Below are positions 25,288 through 34,242 of a stretch of DNA of 64,000 nucleotides, in pieces. A program made the translations under genes and the position numbers. The notes beneath the pieces are model-generated. The model did not search any database. It was not told the DNA's origin and saw only the letters and a program-made list of their open reading frames with translations. The DNA comes from Stieleria magnilauensis (lineage in GTDB: Bacteria > Planctomycetota > Planctomycetia > Pirellulales > Pirellulaceae). The stretch is taken from positions 2,392,394 through 2,456,393 of the forward strand of contig CP036432.1 of assembly GCA_007753675.1 (NCBI GenBank). The letters run 5' to 3'. How positions within the stretch are numbered: the stretch's first letter is position 1; each line of letters begins with the position of its first letter.

Positions 25288-26793
25288 GTGACCACACCTG
25301 TTCCGTCTTATCTTCGACTTCACCTGGGCGACGACGCAAACGCTGCGACTCGTCATGGGCACTCTTCAAGCGACCAGTTTTGGAGCGCGTTTTCTGCCGC
25401 GACCGGATGGCGGATCGATCACCGACACAAGAACGACGACGTCGAAGTGTTGCCGGCGGTGCAGATGGACGTGATGGCCGATGACCCGGCCCAGTCCCAG
25501 CCGCCCGTTGTCAAGGAGAACGCGACGGAACTGGCCAGCGTTGCCCGGGCGATGTCCAAGGAAATCGAGGAGCTGCAATCACAGGTCCGCCGCCAAGAGA
25601 TCGAACTGGCGAGTCAGGCGACGGTCCAGTTTTCACCCAAACGCAGCGAAGCCGCATCCGAAGCCGTTCATTTGACGCTTCAGCGGGCGATCCAAGCCAT
25701 GGGGTTTGACGCCGCAGCGATCTACATGCTCGATGACGAGACCCAATACTTGAAGACCCGCGCGGTGGTCGGTTTGCCATCGGAACGATTGAGCAGCGAG
25801 CCGCGGATGTTGCGTGGCAGCCGCGCCGATTTGGAAGCGATGGTCCAAGACGCGGTCTTGATGGAAGACCTACATGGCATCGCCGCAGAAACGTGGACGC
25901 CGCCAGAACCCTTCGGCGCGGCGGTGTGCACGGCGATCTACAAAGGCGACTTGCCGATCGGTACGCTCTGGTTGTTCGCCAACGAACCGCGCCAGCTGGA
26001 CGCGTCCTTTTCGGCGATCGCGCAGATGGCATCCTCGCAAATCACGCTCGAGCTTTCTTCGGCGGCAACGGTCCGCCGTGAAGAGCGCAGCCGTCACGCG
26101 GTCGAAGCGATTGCCGACATCGCCGCCTGGCAATATTCGTCCTTGCCGATCGGCAACGTGTTGGCACCGGGCTGGTTGGTCGACGGGATGATCGAATCGC
26201 CACACGACTGGTCGACCGGTTGGCACGTGTGGGATGTCCTGCCGGATGGGTCGTTGATCTTGGCGATGGCCGAAGCGCTCGACCGCCGCGCCGGCGGTGC
26301 GATGATCGCCGCGACCGCGCGAGCGGCGCTGACGGCACACAGCGGCTATCAACACACGCCCCAACAAATGTTGCAACGCATCGGCGACACGCTGTGGGAA
26401 ACCAATACCGCTGATCAGTTGGTTTCACTGTTGTACGCGCGGATCAATCCCGAGACCGGCGAAGGCGAAGTCGCGTCGGCCGGAGAGATTTCGGGACTGA
26501 TCGCGGGCAAGTACGGGTATCGACCGCTGACGCAAACCGGTGGACGCCCGCTGGCGGCCGCGATCGACGTCGAGTGTTACGAGTCGACGTTTCATTTGGC
26601 CGAAGGCGAAACGCTGGTCACGTTCGGGCAAGGGTTGCAGTTGGACGGCATCAGCCAAGAACTGGTGGGCTGTTGCATGCGATCGGCGATGCAGACCGAC
26701 GAAAACCCGCTGGCGGTCCTGCGTCGTGAGATGGCAGGTTTTCCCAATCGTCACGAGCGCGGACTTTTGTCGCTTTCGCGGCGACGAGGCTGA
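25288..26793 (+). CDS. GAF domain / SpoIIE-type PP2C serine phosphatase
   Basis: A 501-aa cytosolic protein from a GTG at 25288. Residues about 80-115 form a short coiled coil (ASVARAMSKEIEELQSQVRR). A GAF sensor domain follows at about 125-265 (LQRAIQAMGFDAAAIYMLDD ... TAIYKGDLPIGTLWLFANEP). The rest (about 285-495) resembles SpoIIE/RsbU PP2C phosphatases: GWHVWDVLPDGSLILAMAEA, LVSLLYARINPETGEGEVAS and GETLVTFGQGLQLDG. Some metal-binding Asp positions are altered compared with RsbU, so activity should be treated as probable, not certain. Such enzymes usually dephosphorylate anti-anti-sigma factors; no STAS partner is nearby. It opens a run of signalling genes on the plus strand. Confidence 0.75.
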   Translation: MTTPVPSYLRLHLGDDANAATRHGHSSSDQFWSAFSAATGWRIDHRHKNDDVEVLPAVQMDVMADDPAQSQPPVVKENATELASVARAMSKEIEELQSQVRRQEIELASQATVQFSPKRSEAASEAVHLTLQRAIQAMGFDAAAIYMLDDETQYLKTRAVVGLPSERLSSEPRMLRGSRADLEAMVQDAVLMEDLHGIAAETWTPPEPFGAAVCTAIYKGDLPIGTLWLFANEPRQLDASFSAIAQMASSQITLELSSAATVRREERSRHAVEAIADIAAWQYSSLPIGNVLAPGWLVDGMIESPHDWSTGWHVWDVLPDGSLILAMAEALDRRAGGAMIAATARAALTAHSGYQHTPQQMLQRIGDTLWETNTADQLVSLLYARINPETGEGEVASAGEISGLIAGKYGYRPLTQTGGRPLAAAIDVECYESTFHLAEGETLVTFGQGLQLDGISQELVGCCMRSAMQTDENPLAVLRREMAGFPNRHERGLLSLSRRRG

Positions 26794-26973
26794 TTTTTGC
26801 GGCGGCGGACGACCCTGGCCCGGATAAAATCGGTATGCTGTGAAAGCCGCGCCCGCTGGCGAGGGTATCCTCTGGCAGATTCACGTTGCGATTGCCAGAC
26901 ATCACCTCGCCGGTGAATCCATCGGGGGTATCCAGGCCTCGTTCTCCGTTCCCGCACTCATGCTCCGTTTCCT

Positions 26974-27579
26974 ATGACGCCCAATCCCACGCTGCGGGAG
27001 CTCGTTTCCCCGATCGATCAGCGCTGGAGCCCTTACCGGTTCGAACCCCGCCCCGTCGAGCAAGACAAACTGGCACAGTGTTTTGAAGCCGCCGGCTGGG
27101 CCGCGAGCAGTTTTAACGAGCAACCCTGGCGCTGGATTGTCGCCACACGCGAGGACAGCGACGGGTTTGAAAAGATGCTCGGCTGCCTGATGGAGGCGAA
27201 TCAATCGTGGGCGTCGGCCGCCGGCGCGTTGGTGCTGACGGCCTATCGGAAAACGTTCGCGCGCAACGAAAACCCCAACCGCGTCGCCTTGCACGACCTC
27301 GGACAGGCCGCCGCACACCTGGCCCTTCAAGCCGCCGCGATCGGATTGCAAGTCCATCAGATGGCGGGCGTCAATCTCAGCCAAATCCGTACCGAGTATC
27401 AGATTCCGGAAGAATTCGAACCGGCCACTGCGATCGCGATCGGCTATCCCAAAACATCCGAACCGAGCGATGAAACCGAACAGGCGCTGGCCAAACGAGA
27501 AGCTTCGGCACGCAAACGCAATCCACTTTCTCAACATGTGTTCAGCGGATCATGGGGGAATTCGGTCGACTGGAAATGA
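26974..27579 (+). CDS. Nitroreductase-family flavoprotein
   Basis: A 201-aa protein with the nitroreductase layout: an N-terminal RWSPYRFEPRPVEQDKLAQC helix, the FMN-binding segment AAGWAASSFNEQPWRWIVAT (about 40-59), a middle helix HDLGQAAAHLALQAAAIGLQ and the C-terminal ATAIAIGYP before a basic tail. It should be an FMN-dependent NAD(P)H oxidoreductase acting on nitro, quinone or similar substrates; the specific substrate cannot be told. It is a single-domain enzyme of normal length, 180 bp after the phosphatase gene and 176 bp before the PP2C gene. Confidence 0.85.
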   Translation: MTPNPTLRELVSPIDQRWSPYRFEPRPVEQDKLAQCFEAAGWAASSFNEQPWRWIVATREDSDGFEKMLGCLMEANQSWASAAGALVLTAYRKTFARNENPNRVALHDLGQAAAHLALQAAAIGLQVHQMAGVNLSQIRTEYQIPEEFEPATAIAIGYPKTSEPSDETEQALAKREASARKRNPLSQHVFSGSWGNSVDWK

Positions 27580-27755
27580 TCGCGCACGCCCGCAACACGC
27601 CCGCGTTGCCGCTCGCCACAACGAAACCAGGCGGCACGGCGGTCGGGGGGCGACTAGGTACAGCGGTCAAATCGAAATACAATAAGGTGTTGCGGCCGGC
27701 ACGGGTCGCAGCGAAGCCCATCCGCATTTAAACGCCACAGCTGGAAAATCGATCG

Positions 27756-29084
27756 GTGTCGGAATCTTGGAACCCTGGAGTCGTCTGTGCCTCTCGCACC
27801 GACGTCGGCATGCGCCGAACCAATAACCAAGACTCGCACTCGGTCATCCCCGCACAGTCGCGAGAGCGATTTGAAAGCCGTGGGCATCTGTTTATCGTGG
27901 CCGACGGGATGGGAGCCCACGCGGCCGGCGAGTTGGCCAGCAGCATGGCGGCCGAATTGATCGCGATGAATTACTTTCGCACCGCGGTGGCTGACGCAAA
28001 AGATTCGTTGCATGTCGCAGTCAGCGAAGCCAACGCGGAAATCTATCAGCGCGGACAACAGAACCCCGAGTTTCACAACATGGGGACGACCGCCAGCACC
28101 TTGGCACTGCTGCCGGTCGGCGGCGTCATCGCGCATGTCGGTGATTCCCGCGTGTACCGATTGCGACGCGGCGTGTTTGAACAAATGACCTTCGATCACT
28201 CGTTGGTCTGGGAAGTCCAGGCGAGCGGTCAGGTGCATCCCGACAGCGCCCTCGGACAAGCGTTGCCCAAGAACGTGATCACGCGTTCGCTGGGACCAAA
28301 CTCAGATGTGCAGATCGATGTCGAAGGCCCTTTTGAACTGGAACTGGGCGACAAGTTCTTGCTCTGTAGCGATGGGTTGTCCGGACAGGTCGATGACGTC
28401 GAGATCGCGACGTTGCTGGACTGTTTGCCAGAAGAGCTGGCGGTCGAAGTGTTGGTCGATCTGGCCAACCTGCGAGGCGGTCCAGACAACACAACCATCG
28501 TCGTCGCAACGGTCACCGAAGGTCCTTTGATCGACGACAAGCAACCGCTACCCAAAATGCCGTCCGAAGACGCTTCGATGAGGCGGGGCATGGTGGTTTC
28601 GCTGGTCATCGCGATCTTGCTGGCGATCCTTTCAGTCGTTTTCCTGTTCCTGCGTTTGAACGACGGGGCGATGATCGCCACGCTGTTCGGTGCGCTGGTT
28701 TCCGGAGTGATTGCCGCCACCTTCTATTCCAATCTGAAAAAACAGACACGGCGACGCAATGCCGCCGGAAACGGCAAGCGAGGCGGCATCCCGAAGGCTT
28801 ACGGCGGGAACGCACCCTATCGACGTTATGTCTCCAAGCCTGACCAGACGTTGTTCGATCGACTCGGTAAAACCGTCGACGAACTGCGCGAAGCGGCCAA
28901 GCTGAAGAACTGGATGATGGACTGGACACAGATCGATCAGTTTCAACACGACGGCTTGGCGGCGATGAACCGCGGTGACGGAAAAACGGCGATCCATCTG
29001 CAGGCCAAAGCGATCGTCGAAACAATGCATCAACTCCGCGAACAACACAATCGCTCGGCCGACGAAACCGCCATCGACCACTGA
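27756..29084 (+). CDS. PP2C-type Ser/Thr protein phosphatase with membrane segment
   Basis: A 442-aa protein from a GTG at 27756. The PP2C domain (about 10-250) has all key motifs: TDVGMRRTNNQDSHS, IVADGMGAHAAGELAS (metal-binding Asp), GDSRVYRLRRG, LLCSDGLSGQVDD and GGPDNTTIVV. Two hydrophobic helices follow (about 270-325: VVSLVIAILLAILSVVFLFL and TLFGALVSGVIAATF), then a cytosolic C-terminal domain (about 340-442) that I do not recognise. It is probably a membrane-bound phosphatase opposing Ser/Thr kinases, which planctomycetes have in number. The downstream histidine kinase begins 18 bp after its stop, so the two are likely co-transcribed. Confidence 0.88.
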   Translation: MSESWNPGVVCASRTDVGMRRTNNQDSHSVIPAQSRERFESRGHLFIVADGMGAHAAGELASSMAAELIAMNYFRTAVADAKDSLHVAVSEANAEIYQRGQQNPEFHNMGTTASTLALLPVGGVIAHVGDSRVYRLRRGVFEQMTFDHSLVWEVQASGQVHPDSALGQALPKNVITRSLGPNSDVQIDVEGPFELELGDKFLLCSDGLSGQVDDVEIATLLDCLPEELAVEVLVDLANLRGGPDNTTIVVATVTEGPLIDDKQPLPKMPSEDASMRRGMVVSLVIAILLAILSVVFLFLRLNDGAMIATLFGALVSGVIAATFYSNLKKQTRRRNAAGNGKRGGIPKAYGGNAPYRRYVSKPDQTLFDRLGKTVDELREAAKLKNWMMDWTQIDQFQHDGLAAMNRGDGKTAIHLQAKAIVETMHQLREQHNRSADETAIDH

Positions 29085-29102
29085 CGTGCCGATCCACCTC
29101 CC

Positions 29103-30557
29103 GTGAATCAGTCCCCTTCCCGACTCGCCATCCCGCTGATTCCCGCCGCGCGCCTAGGCTCCTCGGCGTGGCTGCTGCACCTGCGATCCTTTGCCGTCGC
29201 AGGCCAATTGGTCACGATCCTGTTTGCCGGTTGGGGCATCGGCGTCCAACTGCCCTATGTTCCGCTGTTGGCGCTGGTCGGTTTGACGGCGGTCACCAAC
29301 GTGATCTACGGCATTTGGCTGCGCCGCTACGACGGCCCCCACAACCATGCTCGGGATTTGGCCAACGAAGCGGTGACAGCCCCGCGACGGCGCGATGAAT
29401 CGTCGGATGCTGCGTCCTGCCCCACCCCGCGCTGGGGCTCCGATCTCGAGCTTGCGGCGTTGGAACAGGACGGGTCTCCGCGGGTACAGAAGGTCGCGTT
29501 GGGATTGATGTTGCTGGACCTCGCGACGCTGACCGCAATGTTGTACTTCAGCGGTGGCGCCGCCAACCCCTTCAGTTTTTTCTACTTCGTCAACTTGGCG
29601 GTCGGGGGCGTGATGATCTGGCCCAAGGCGGCTTGGTCGTTGACCCTGGTCGCAACGATCGGCTACGCATTGATTCTGCGATACAGCATTCCGGTCAAGG
29701 AACTGGGGATGGAAACCGTCTCGGACGGATTTGATCTTCGAACGCTCGGGTTGATGTTGGCGTTCACGACCTGTGCCTCGGTCGTCACGTACTTTGTGAC
29801 GCGGACGAGTAAATTGTTGCGGGCGAGAGAAAAGCAGCTGCGGGAAAACCAATTGGCTCAGGCCGCCGACCGCAAGCTGGAATCGTTGACGACGCTCGCC
29901 GCCGGCGCGGCCCACGAGTTGGCGACGCCGCTTTCGACGATCGATGTCGTGGCGCGTGAGCTGTCGCGGCACCTCGAAGGAGTCGAGAAACCGGCGACCG
30001 TCGACGAAGACCTGAAACTGATCGACCACCAATTGGATCTGTGTCGCCATATTTTGCAACGGATGCGGGGTGCCGCCGGCGACTCGATGGCCCAGGAATG
30101 GTTTCGGACCACGGTCGGTGAGCTGATCGATGCAACGCTGGAAGGCGTCCGCGATCCCCACCGCGTCGACGTGGTCGATGGCACCGAAGACGTCGAAAAC
30201 AAAACGCTCTGGATGCCCGAAGAAGCGGTCGCGCAGGCGATTCGCAATCTGATCCACAACGGACTCGATGCCAGCGGAATCGATGGACGGGTGCGAGTCG
30301 AATCGAGGCTTGATCAACGCAACGTGGAATTCATCGTGACCGACCAAGGGCAAGGGATGAGCGACGAAATCCTGGGGCGTGTCGGCGACCCGTTTTTCAC
30401 CACCAAAGAACCGGGTCGAGGCATCGGGTTAGGACTGTACCTGACCCGCAACGTCGTCTCCCAGTTAGGCGGCTCGCTCAATTTCCGTTCCGCCCCCGGC
30501 CAAGGCACCTCCGCCGTCGTCACCCTGCCGATCGCCAAACCCGAAAACGTGCCATAG
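29103..30557 (+). CDS. RegB/PrrB/ActS-like redox sensor histidine kinase
   Basis: A 484-aa membrane kinase. Several helices (about 25-65, 130-250) enclose GGAANPF at 151-157, which matches the GGxxNPF quinone-binding heptapeptide of RegB. The H-box is LAAGAAHELATPLSTI with phospho-accepting His271, again RegB-like. The ATPase domain has IRNLIHNGLDAS (N-box), VTDQGQGMSD (G1) and GRGIGLGLYL (G2). A hydrophilic loop (about 77-130) between helices is longer than I expect. RegB senses the quinone pool and controls redox-responsive genes through RegA; no response regulator gene is adjacent. It likely sits in one operon with the PP2C gene. HemL is convergent, 31 bp away. Confidence 0.88.
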   Translation: MNQSPSRLAIPLIPAARLGSSAWLLHLRSFAVAGQLVTILFAGWGIGVQLPYVPLLALVGLTAVTNVIYGIWLRRYDGPHNHARDLANEAVTAPRRRDESSDAASCPTPRWGSDLELAALEQDGSPRVQKVALGLMLLDLATLTAMLYFSGGAANPFSFFYFVNLAVGGVMIWPKAAWSLTLVATIGYALILRYSIPVKELGMETVSDGFDLRTLGLMLAFTTCASVVTYFVTRTSKLLRAREKQLRENQLAQAADRKLESLTTLAAGAAHELATPLSTIDVVARELSRHLEGVEKPATVDEDLKLIDHQLDLCRHILQRMRGAAGDSMAQEWFRTTVGELIDATLEGVRDPHRVDVVDGTEDVENKTLWMPEEAVAQAIRNLIHNGLDASGIDGRVRVESRLDQRNVEFIVTDQGQGMSDEILGRVGDPFFTTKEPGRGIGLGLYLTRNVVSQLGGSLNFRSAPGQGTSAVVTLPIAKPENVP

Positions 30558-30588
30558 CCGCGATCAATGATGGTCACCCGCCCCTCCC

Positions 30589-31890
30589 CTACAACTTCGC
30601 CATCACCTGATCGGCCGCGTCGATTGTCTCGTCGATCAGGGCTTCGGTGTGTCGGTTGCTGAAGAACAACGCTTCGAATTGGCTGCATGGCATGTAGACG
30701 CCTTTTTCGATCAGCCCCCAAAAGTATCGACCGAAAGTGTCTCGGTCACTGCGATCGGCTTCGGGCCAATTCGTCACCGGACGCGCGTTAAAGAACAGCG
30801 TCAACATGCTGCCGACATGTTGGACTTGGTGGGGGATGCCGTGCTTGGTTGCCGCGGCATGCAAGCCACTGGCCAAGCGATCGCCCATCGCATCGAGTTG
30901 TTCGTAGGGCGGATCTTCGGCCAGTTGCTGCAGCGTGGCGCTGCCCGCGGCGACGGCCACTGGGTTTCCGCTCAGCGTCCCCGCCTGAAAGACTTTGCCC
31001 GCCGGCAGCACGTTGTCCATGATGTCCGCCCGACCGCCGTAAGCCCCCAACGGCATGCCGCCGCCGACCACCTTGCCCAGCGTGGTCATGTCCGGCACGA
31101 CGCCGAACCGTTCTTGGGCGCCCCCATAGGCCAAGCGAAAACCGGTCATCACTTCATCGAAGATCAGAATCGATTGATCCGAGAGCGTCTCGGCACGCAG
31201 CGTTTCCAGAAACTCCATCGTCGGCGGGACACAGCCCATGTTGCCGACGACCGGTTCCAGAATCACCGCCGCGATCTCACCGGGGTGCGCTGCGAACGCG
31301 TTCTTGACCGCACTGCAATCGTTGTACTCCAGGACCAAAGTATCTTGGCCGGCCCCCGGCGTGACGCCCGGGGAATCGGGCACGCCCAGCGTTGCCGCGG
31401 CGCTGCCCGCGGCGACCAGCAGACTGTCGACGTGACCGTGGTAGTTGCCGGAAAACTTGATGACCTTGTGCCGGCCCGTGGCACCGCGCGCGACCCGAAT
31501 CGCACTCATCGTCGCTTCGGTTCCGCTGTTGACCAAGCGGACTTTGTCGATGCTCGGCACCGCGTTGATGATTTGTTGGGCCAGACGCGACTCGGCTTCC
31601 GTCGGTGCGCCGTAACTGGTGCCCTTGGCGATCGCTTTTTCGATCGCCTCGATGACCGGAGGCGAACGGTGTCCCAAGATCATCGGGCCCCACGACCCGA
31701 TGTAATCGATGTAGCGATTCCCGTCGATGTCGAACAAGTACGGCCCGTCCGCGTGATCGATGAACAGCGGAGTGCCACCGACGGCGCCGAACGCACGCGC
31801 GGGGCTGTTCACACCACCGGGCATGAGTTTGCAAGCTTGTTCGAACGCGGCGACGCTTTTCGGCCCTGCGGAGTGACGGGTCTGAGTCAT
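30589..31890 (-). CDS. hemL: Glutamate-1-semialdehyde 2,1-aminomutase
   Basis: A 433-aa cytosolic PLP enzyme of normal family length. It converts glutamate-1-semialdehyde to 5-aminolevulinate, the last step of the C5 route to tetrapyrroles. Motifs seen: PGGVNSPARAFGAVGGTPLF, the cofactor region NSGTEATMSAIRVARGATGR, KFSGNYHGHVDSLLVAAGS, IFDEVMTGFRLA (Asp for the PLP ring), and the Schiff-base Lys273 in TTLGKVVGGGMPLGAYGG. The ATG at 31890 fits the standard N-terminus. It is a single-gene unit on the minus strand. The 175-bp spacer 31891-32065 contains a copy of the word CAGCACGTGGCGTCAGCCAG that also lies at 14600. Confidence 0.95.
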   Translation of the reverse strand: MTQTRHSAGPKSVAAFEQACKLMPGGVNSPARAFGAVGGTPLFIDHADGPYLFDIDGNRYIDYIGSWGPMILGHRSPPVIEAIEKAIAKGTSYGAPTEAESRLAQQIINAVPSIDKVRLVNSGTEATMSAIRVARGATGRHKVIKFSGNYHGHVDSLLVAAGSAAATLGVPDSPGVTPGAGQDTLVLEYNDCSAVKNAFAAHPGEIAAVILEPVVGNMGCVPPTMEFLETLRAETLSDQSILIFDEVMTGFRLAYGGAQERFGVVPDMTTLGKVVGGGMPLGAYGGRADIMDNVLPAGKVFQAGTLSGNPVAVAAGSATLQQLAEDPPYEQLDAMGDRLASGLHAAATKHGIPHQVQHVGSMLTLFFNARPVTNWPEADRSDRDTFGRYFWGLIEKGVYMPCSQFEALFFSNRHTEALIDETIDAADQVMAKL

Positions 31891-32065
31891 GGCTGGAAAT
31901 GGTCCTGTTTGGGGAAAGTGACCACGCCATTGTCAGCCAATCCGGGATCGAACGAAACCCGGCCAAACGCCACACCCCAGCACGCCACACCAGCACGTGG
32001 CGTCAGCCAGTGGCGCGTGACACCTGCGATTCCACCTCGCGCCGGTCGCTGACGCGTCCCGCTAG

Positions 32066-32656
32066 TTACCCCGCGAGCCGCTCGCGTTTCTCTGGAATCC
32101 GCACCCGCTCGCCACCCAAGTACTCTCGATCGCTGCGGACCAGCACGAACGGAATCACGCGACGAAGCTTATGCAATCGTCTCGCCCGCGGGCCGAAGGT
32201 TCCGATTCCCAACAGAACGTTTGCACTGACTTGGCGCAGCTCCCCTCGCAGCCAACGGATGGGGCCGCGGTTCTTGCTGCGGTAGTCCAGAATGTACGAA
32301 TTGCCGGGCACGATGTTCGAATGGTCGATGTACGTGTCCATGGGCAACAGAGCCTTTCGATCTTCCACGGTCCCGAATGCGTTGTAGCCCTCGCCATCGG
32401 CATGCGAGAGCGGGCGGAAGGCCTTGCCGACCCAGGGGCCTTTGGAACCAAACGCGACGCGCGTCAGGAAGGCACCGAAACGGTCCCCCTGGTCGAGCAA
32501 CTGGGCGTCGTATTCTCCCGAAACATCCGCCACCGCCGGCGTCGGCAAATCCCAATAGGTCATCTTGAGTTGAAACCGATCCAGCTTCAGTAGTTCGGCC
32601 AGCTGATCCTGTTCACCGGCAGACAGATTTTGCCCGAGCATGTTGAGGTGCCTCAT
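32066..32656 (-). CDS. Conserved protein of unknown function
   Basis: Read from the ATG at 32656 (MRHLNMLGQNLSAGEQ) the product is 196 aa; an ATG at 32641 is an alternative, and the frame to 32683 has no support. It begins with a helical segment (GEQDQLAELLKLDRFQLKMT), then WDLPTPAVADVSGEYDAQLL, WVGKAFRPLSHADGEGYNAF and IVPGNSYILDYRSKNRGPIR, and ends with a basic region. There is no signal peptide and no recognised catalytic motif. It reads like a real globular protein by composition. Function is not assigned. Its downstream neighbour on the minus strand is hemL, but the spacer and repeat between them argue against an operon. Confidence 0.6.
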   Translation of the reverse strand: MRHLNMLGQNLSAGEQDQLAELLKLDRFQLKMTYWDLPTPAVADVSGEYDAQLLDQGDRFGAFLTRVAFGSKGPWVGKAFRPLSHADGEGYNAFGTVEDRKALLPMDTYIDHSNIVPGNSYILDYRSKNRGPIRWLRGELRQVSANVLLGIGTFGPRARRLHKLRRVIPFVLVRSDREYLGGERVRIPEKRERLAG

Positions 32657-32730
32657 CCAGCAGATTGAAAAAGAACCCGACAAGAGGCGGATCTACCAAA
32701 ACACCCCCGCCCCCCGCAAGCGTCGTCACC

Positions 32731-32780
32731 AGTGGCGTACGCTTCCAGCTTGCGACCCCCGCAAGCTTTAGCTTGCCCCC
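32731..32780. repeat. Repeat family C single copy
   Basis: Matches the element at 20910: AGTGGCGTACGCTTCCAGCT, then a spacer, then the palindrome GCAAGCTTTAGCTTGC. It lies in the spacer between the unknown gene at 32066-32656 and the FeeM-like gene; the remaining bases up to 33055 show no gene. Confidence 0.65.
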
Positions 32781-33055
32781 CAAAACGCCAACGAAACACC
32801 AGGGTCAAATGAGATGTTGGTCAATAGCTAGCGGCCCCATCATCATTCCGATTGCGCCATCGCAACGATCCCGCCAGGTTGTCAGGGCGGACGGTTCCAC
32901 CACCGCACATGCTCACCTGTCAACCAACTTTCCCGGTCGTAAGTCTTTATCCAAATTCGGCTTACGACCCGCCTTGACGCATCCCCCCTAAACATCTAAA
33001 CCACGACTAACCGTCAAGGTCGGTTGCATTGCATGCTGAAAACGAAGAGAGCGGA

Positions 33056-33835
33056 ATGAGTCGGGCATCAGAAACCAGAGCGATTATTTCCGGCACGATT
33101 CGGCGTCCAGCGATGGGCGCCCACACCGTCCACCTTCACGACTCGATTCGTTGTGTCCAAGCGACGTCGGCGAGAGAGCTTGCCCGGGCGCAGCGGTTCT
33201 GGATTCATCGCTATCGTGAAGCGGGTTTGCAGGGTGTCAACCAACAGACGCCAAGCTTCGACAGCCTCAGCTTGCCGCAAGTTCCCGCTGGTCCACTCGA
33301 TCCGCCCAGTCGGATCACCAACTGGCGACCGATGGTTTTTCTGGCGTACTATTCCGCTGATCCGAAACAGACACGTCGCGCCAAGTTGCGATCGATTCCC
33401 AACCGCTCGATGGATCGGCTGCTGGCACCTGAACAAATCTGTGGCACGGTGACCTTGTTGGTGCCCAACACGCACGGTGCGATGACCAAGCGTACCGGCA
33501 GCCACGCGATCGGCCGGATCACGCGTCTGGCCGTCGATCATTCGTGGTTTTGGACCGGTGACACGCCGACGGGCTACCGCACGGTGTTTCTGGAGATGAC
33601 CAGTTGCATGCACCGAACGGCGTTGCAGGCGGGGCTGACGCACCTGGACGCGATCGTTCATCCGCGGCACGCCAAGTTGTACCGCCGCGTGTTCGGAGCC
33701 GAACCGATCGGCAAGCCCTTTGCGTGCGAGCAAGTCGGAGGTTCACCGGGGCAATACATGCGAGCCGACATCACCCAGCCGAGCGCCTTTCACGCCCGCC
33801 TCCGAGACCGCTACCAAGCCAAAGCCGCCTCCTAA
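33056..33835 (+). CDS. FeeM-like N-acyltransferase domain protein (GNAT fold)
   Basis: A 259-aa protein from the ATG at 33056, preceded by GAAGAGAGCGG; a TTG at 33029 is an alternative. The N-terminal VQATSARELARAQRFWIHRY and later MVFLAYYSADP, TVTLLVPN, AIGRITRLAVDHSWFW and LDAIVHPRHAKLYRRVFGAE match the pattern of the N-acyl amino acid synthase FeeM/PEP-CTERM acyltransferase group, relatives of acyl-homoserine lactone synthases. Members transfer an acyl group, often from acyl-ACP, to an amino acid or similar acceptor. The role here is uncertain; an exosortase-linked or signalling function is possible because a PEP-CTERM protein lies elsewhere in the window. It appears to be a single-gene unit. 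Confidence 0.7.
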   Translation: MSRASETRAIISGTIRRPAMGAHTVHLHDSIRCVQATSARELARAQRFWIHRYREAGLQGVNQQTPSFDSLSLPQVPAGPLDPPSRITNWRPMVFLAYYSADPKQTRRAKLRSIPNRSMDRLLAPEQICGTVTLLVPNTHGAMTKRTGSHAIGRITRLAVDHSWFWTGDTPTGYRTVFLEMTSCMHRTALQAGLTHLDAIVHPRHAKLYRRVFGAEPIGKPFACEQVGGSPGQYMRADITQPSAFHARLRDRYQAKAAS

Positions 33836-34242
33836 ACCATCAGTCAATTCCAGCCCGCACGCGTCAGCAAGGGCCCACGCGGCGCCCCTCGATCAGGCGT
33901 TGCGTCTAGGATCGTAGCGTTGATTTCGGAGCATCGATTAAATCGACGGTCCGTAAAGAAGCTGGCATGAGAGGGAAGAAAAATCAGGGGCAGAAAAGCG
34001 GGAGTGGTGGATAAGCTGTCGACAGCAAAATGAGTGACAAGAAAATAGTCTGCACCCATCATTCAGTCCCGAATCATTCTACCTTCCTGCCTTCATCGTT
34101 TTGCCCCCACTCGATCTGCCATCCTACGCTTTTGTTCATCCAATTCGACGCATCGCCAGTCACCAATAAGCCGGCATCGAGACAGGTCACCGACAAGCCG
34201 ACCGATCCACCTCCTTCTACGTTGCATTCCTGAGCCACCTGG
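33836..34242. other. Spacer of 407 bp with dispersed family E words, no gene seen
   Basis: Contains the words CAGGGGCAGAAAAGCG (33987-34002), GAATCATTCTACC and ATCGTTTTGCCCCC (around 34070-34110), which resemble the family E words at 36.9-37.0 and 59.74-59.80 kb. Short open frames here look like translations of repeats. No promoter or terminator could be assigned with confidence. Confidence 0.5.

Noticed and set aside
29154-30353. Minus-strand frame of 399 codons opposite the RegB-like kinase
   Set aside because: Shadow of the kinase; His/Arg/Gln-rich with no motif.
30649-32052. Plus-strand frame of 467 codons opposite hemL
   Set aside because: hemL on the minus strand is unambiguous with its catalytic Lys and PLP motifs.
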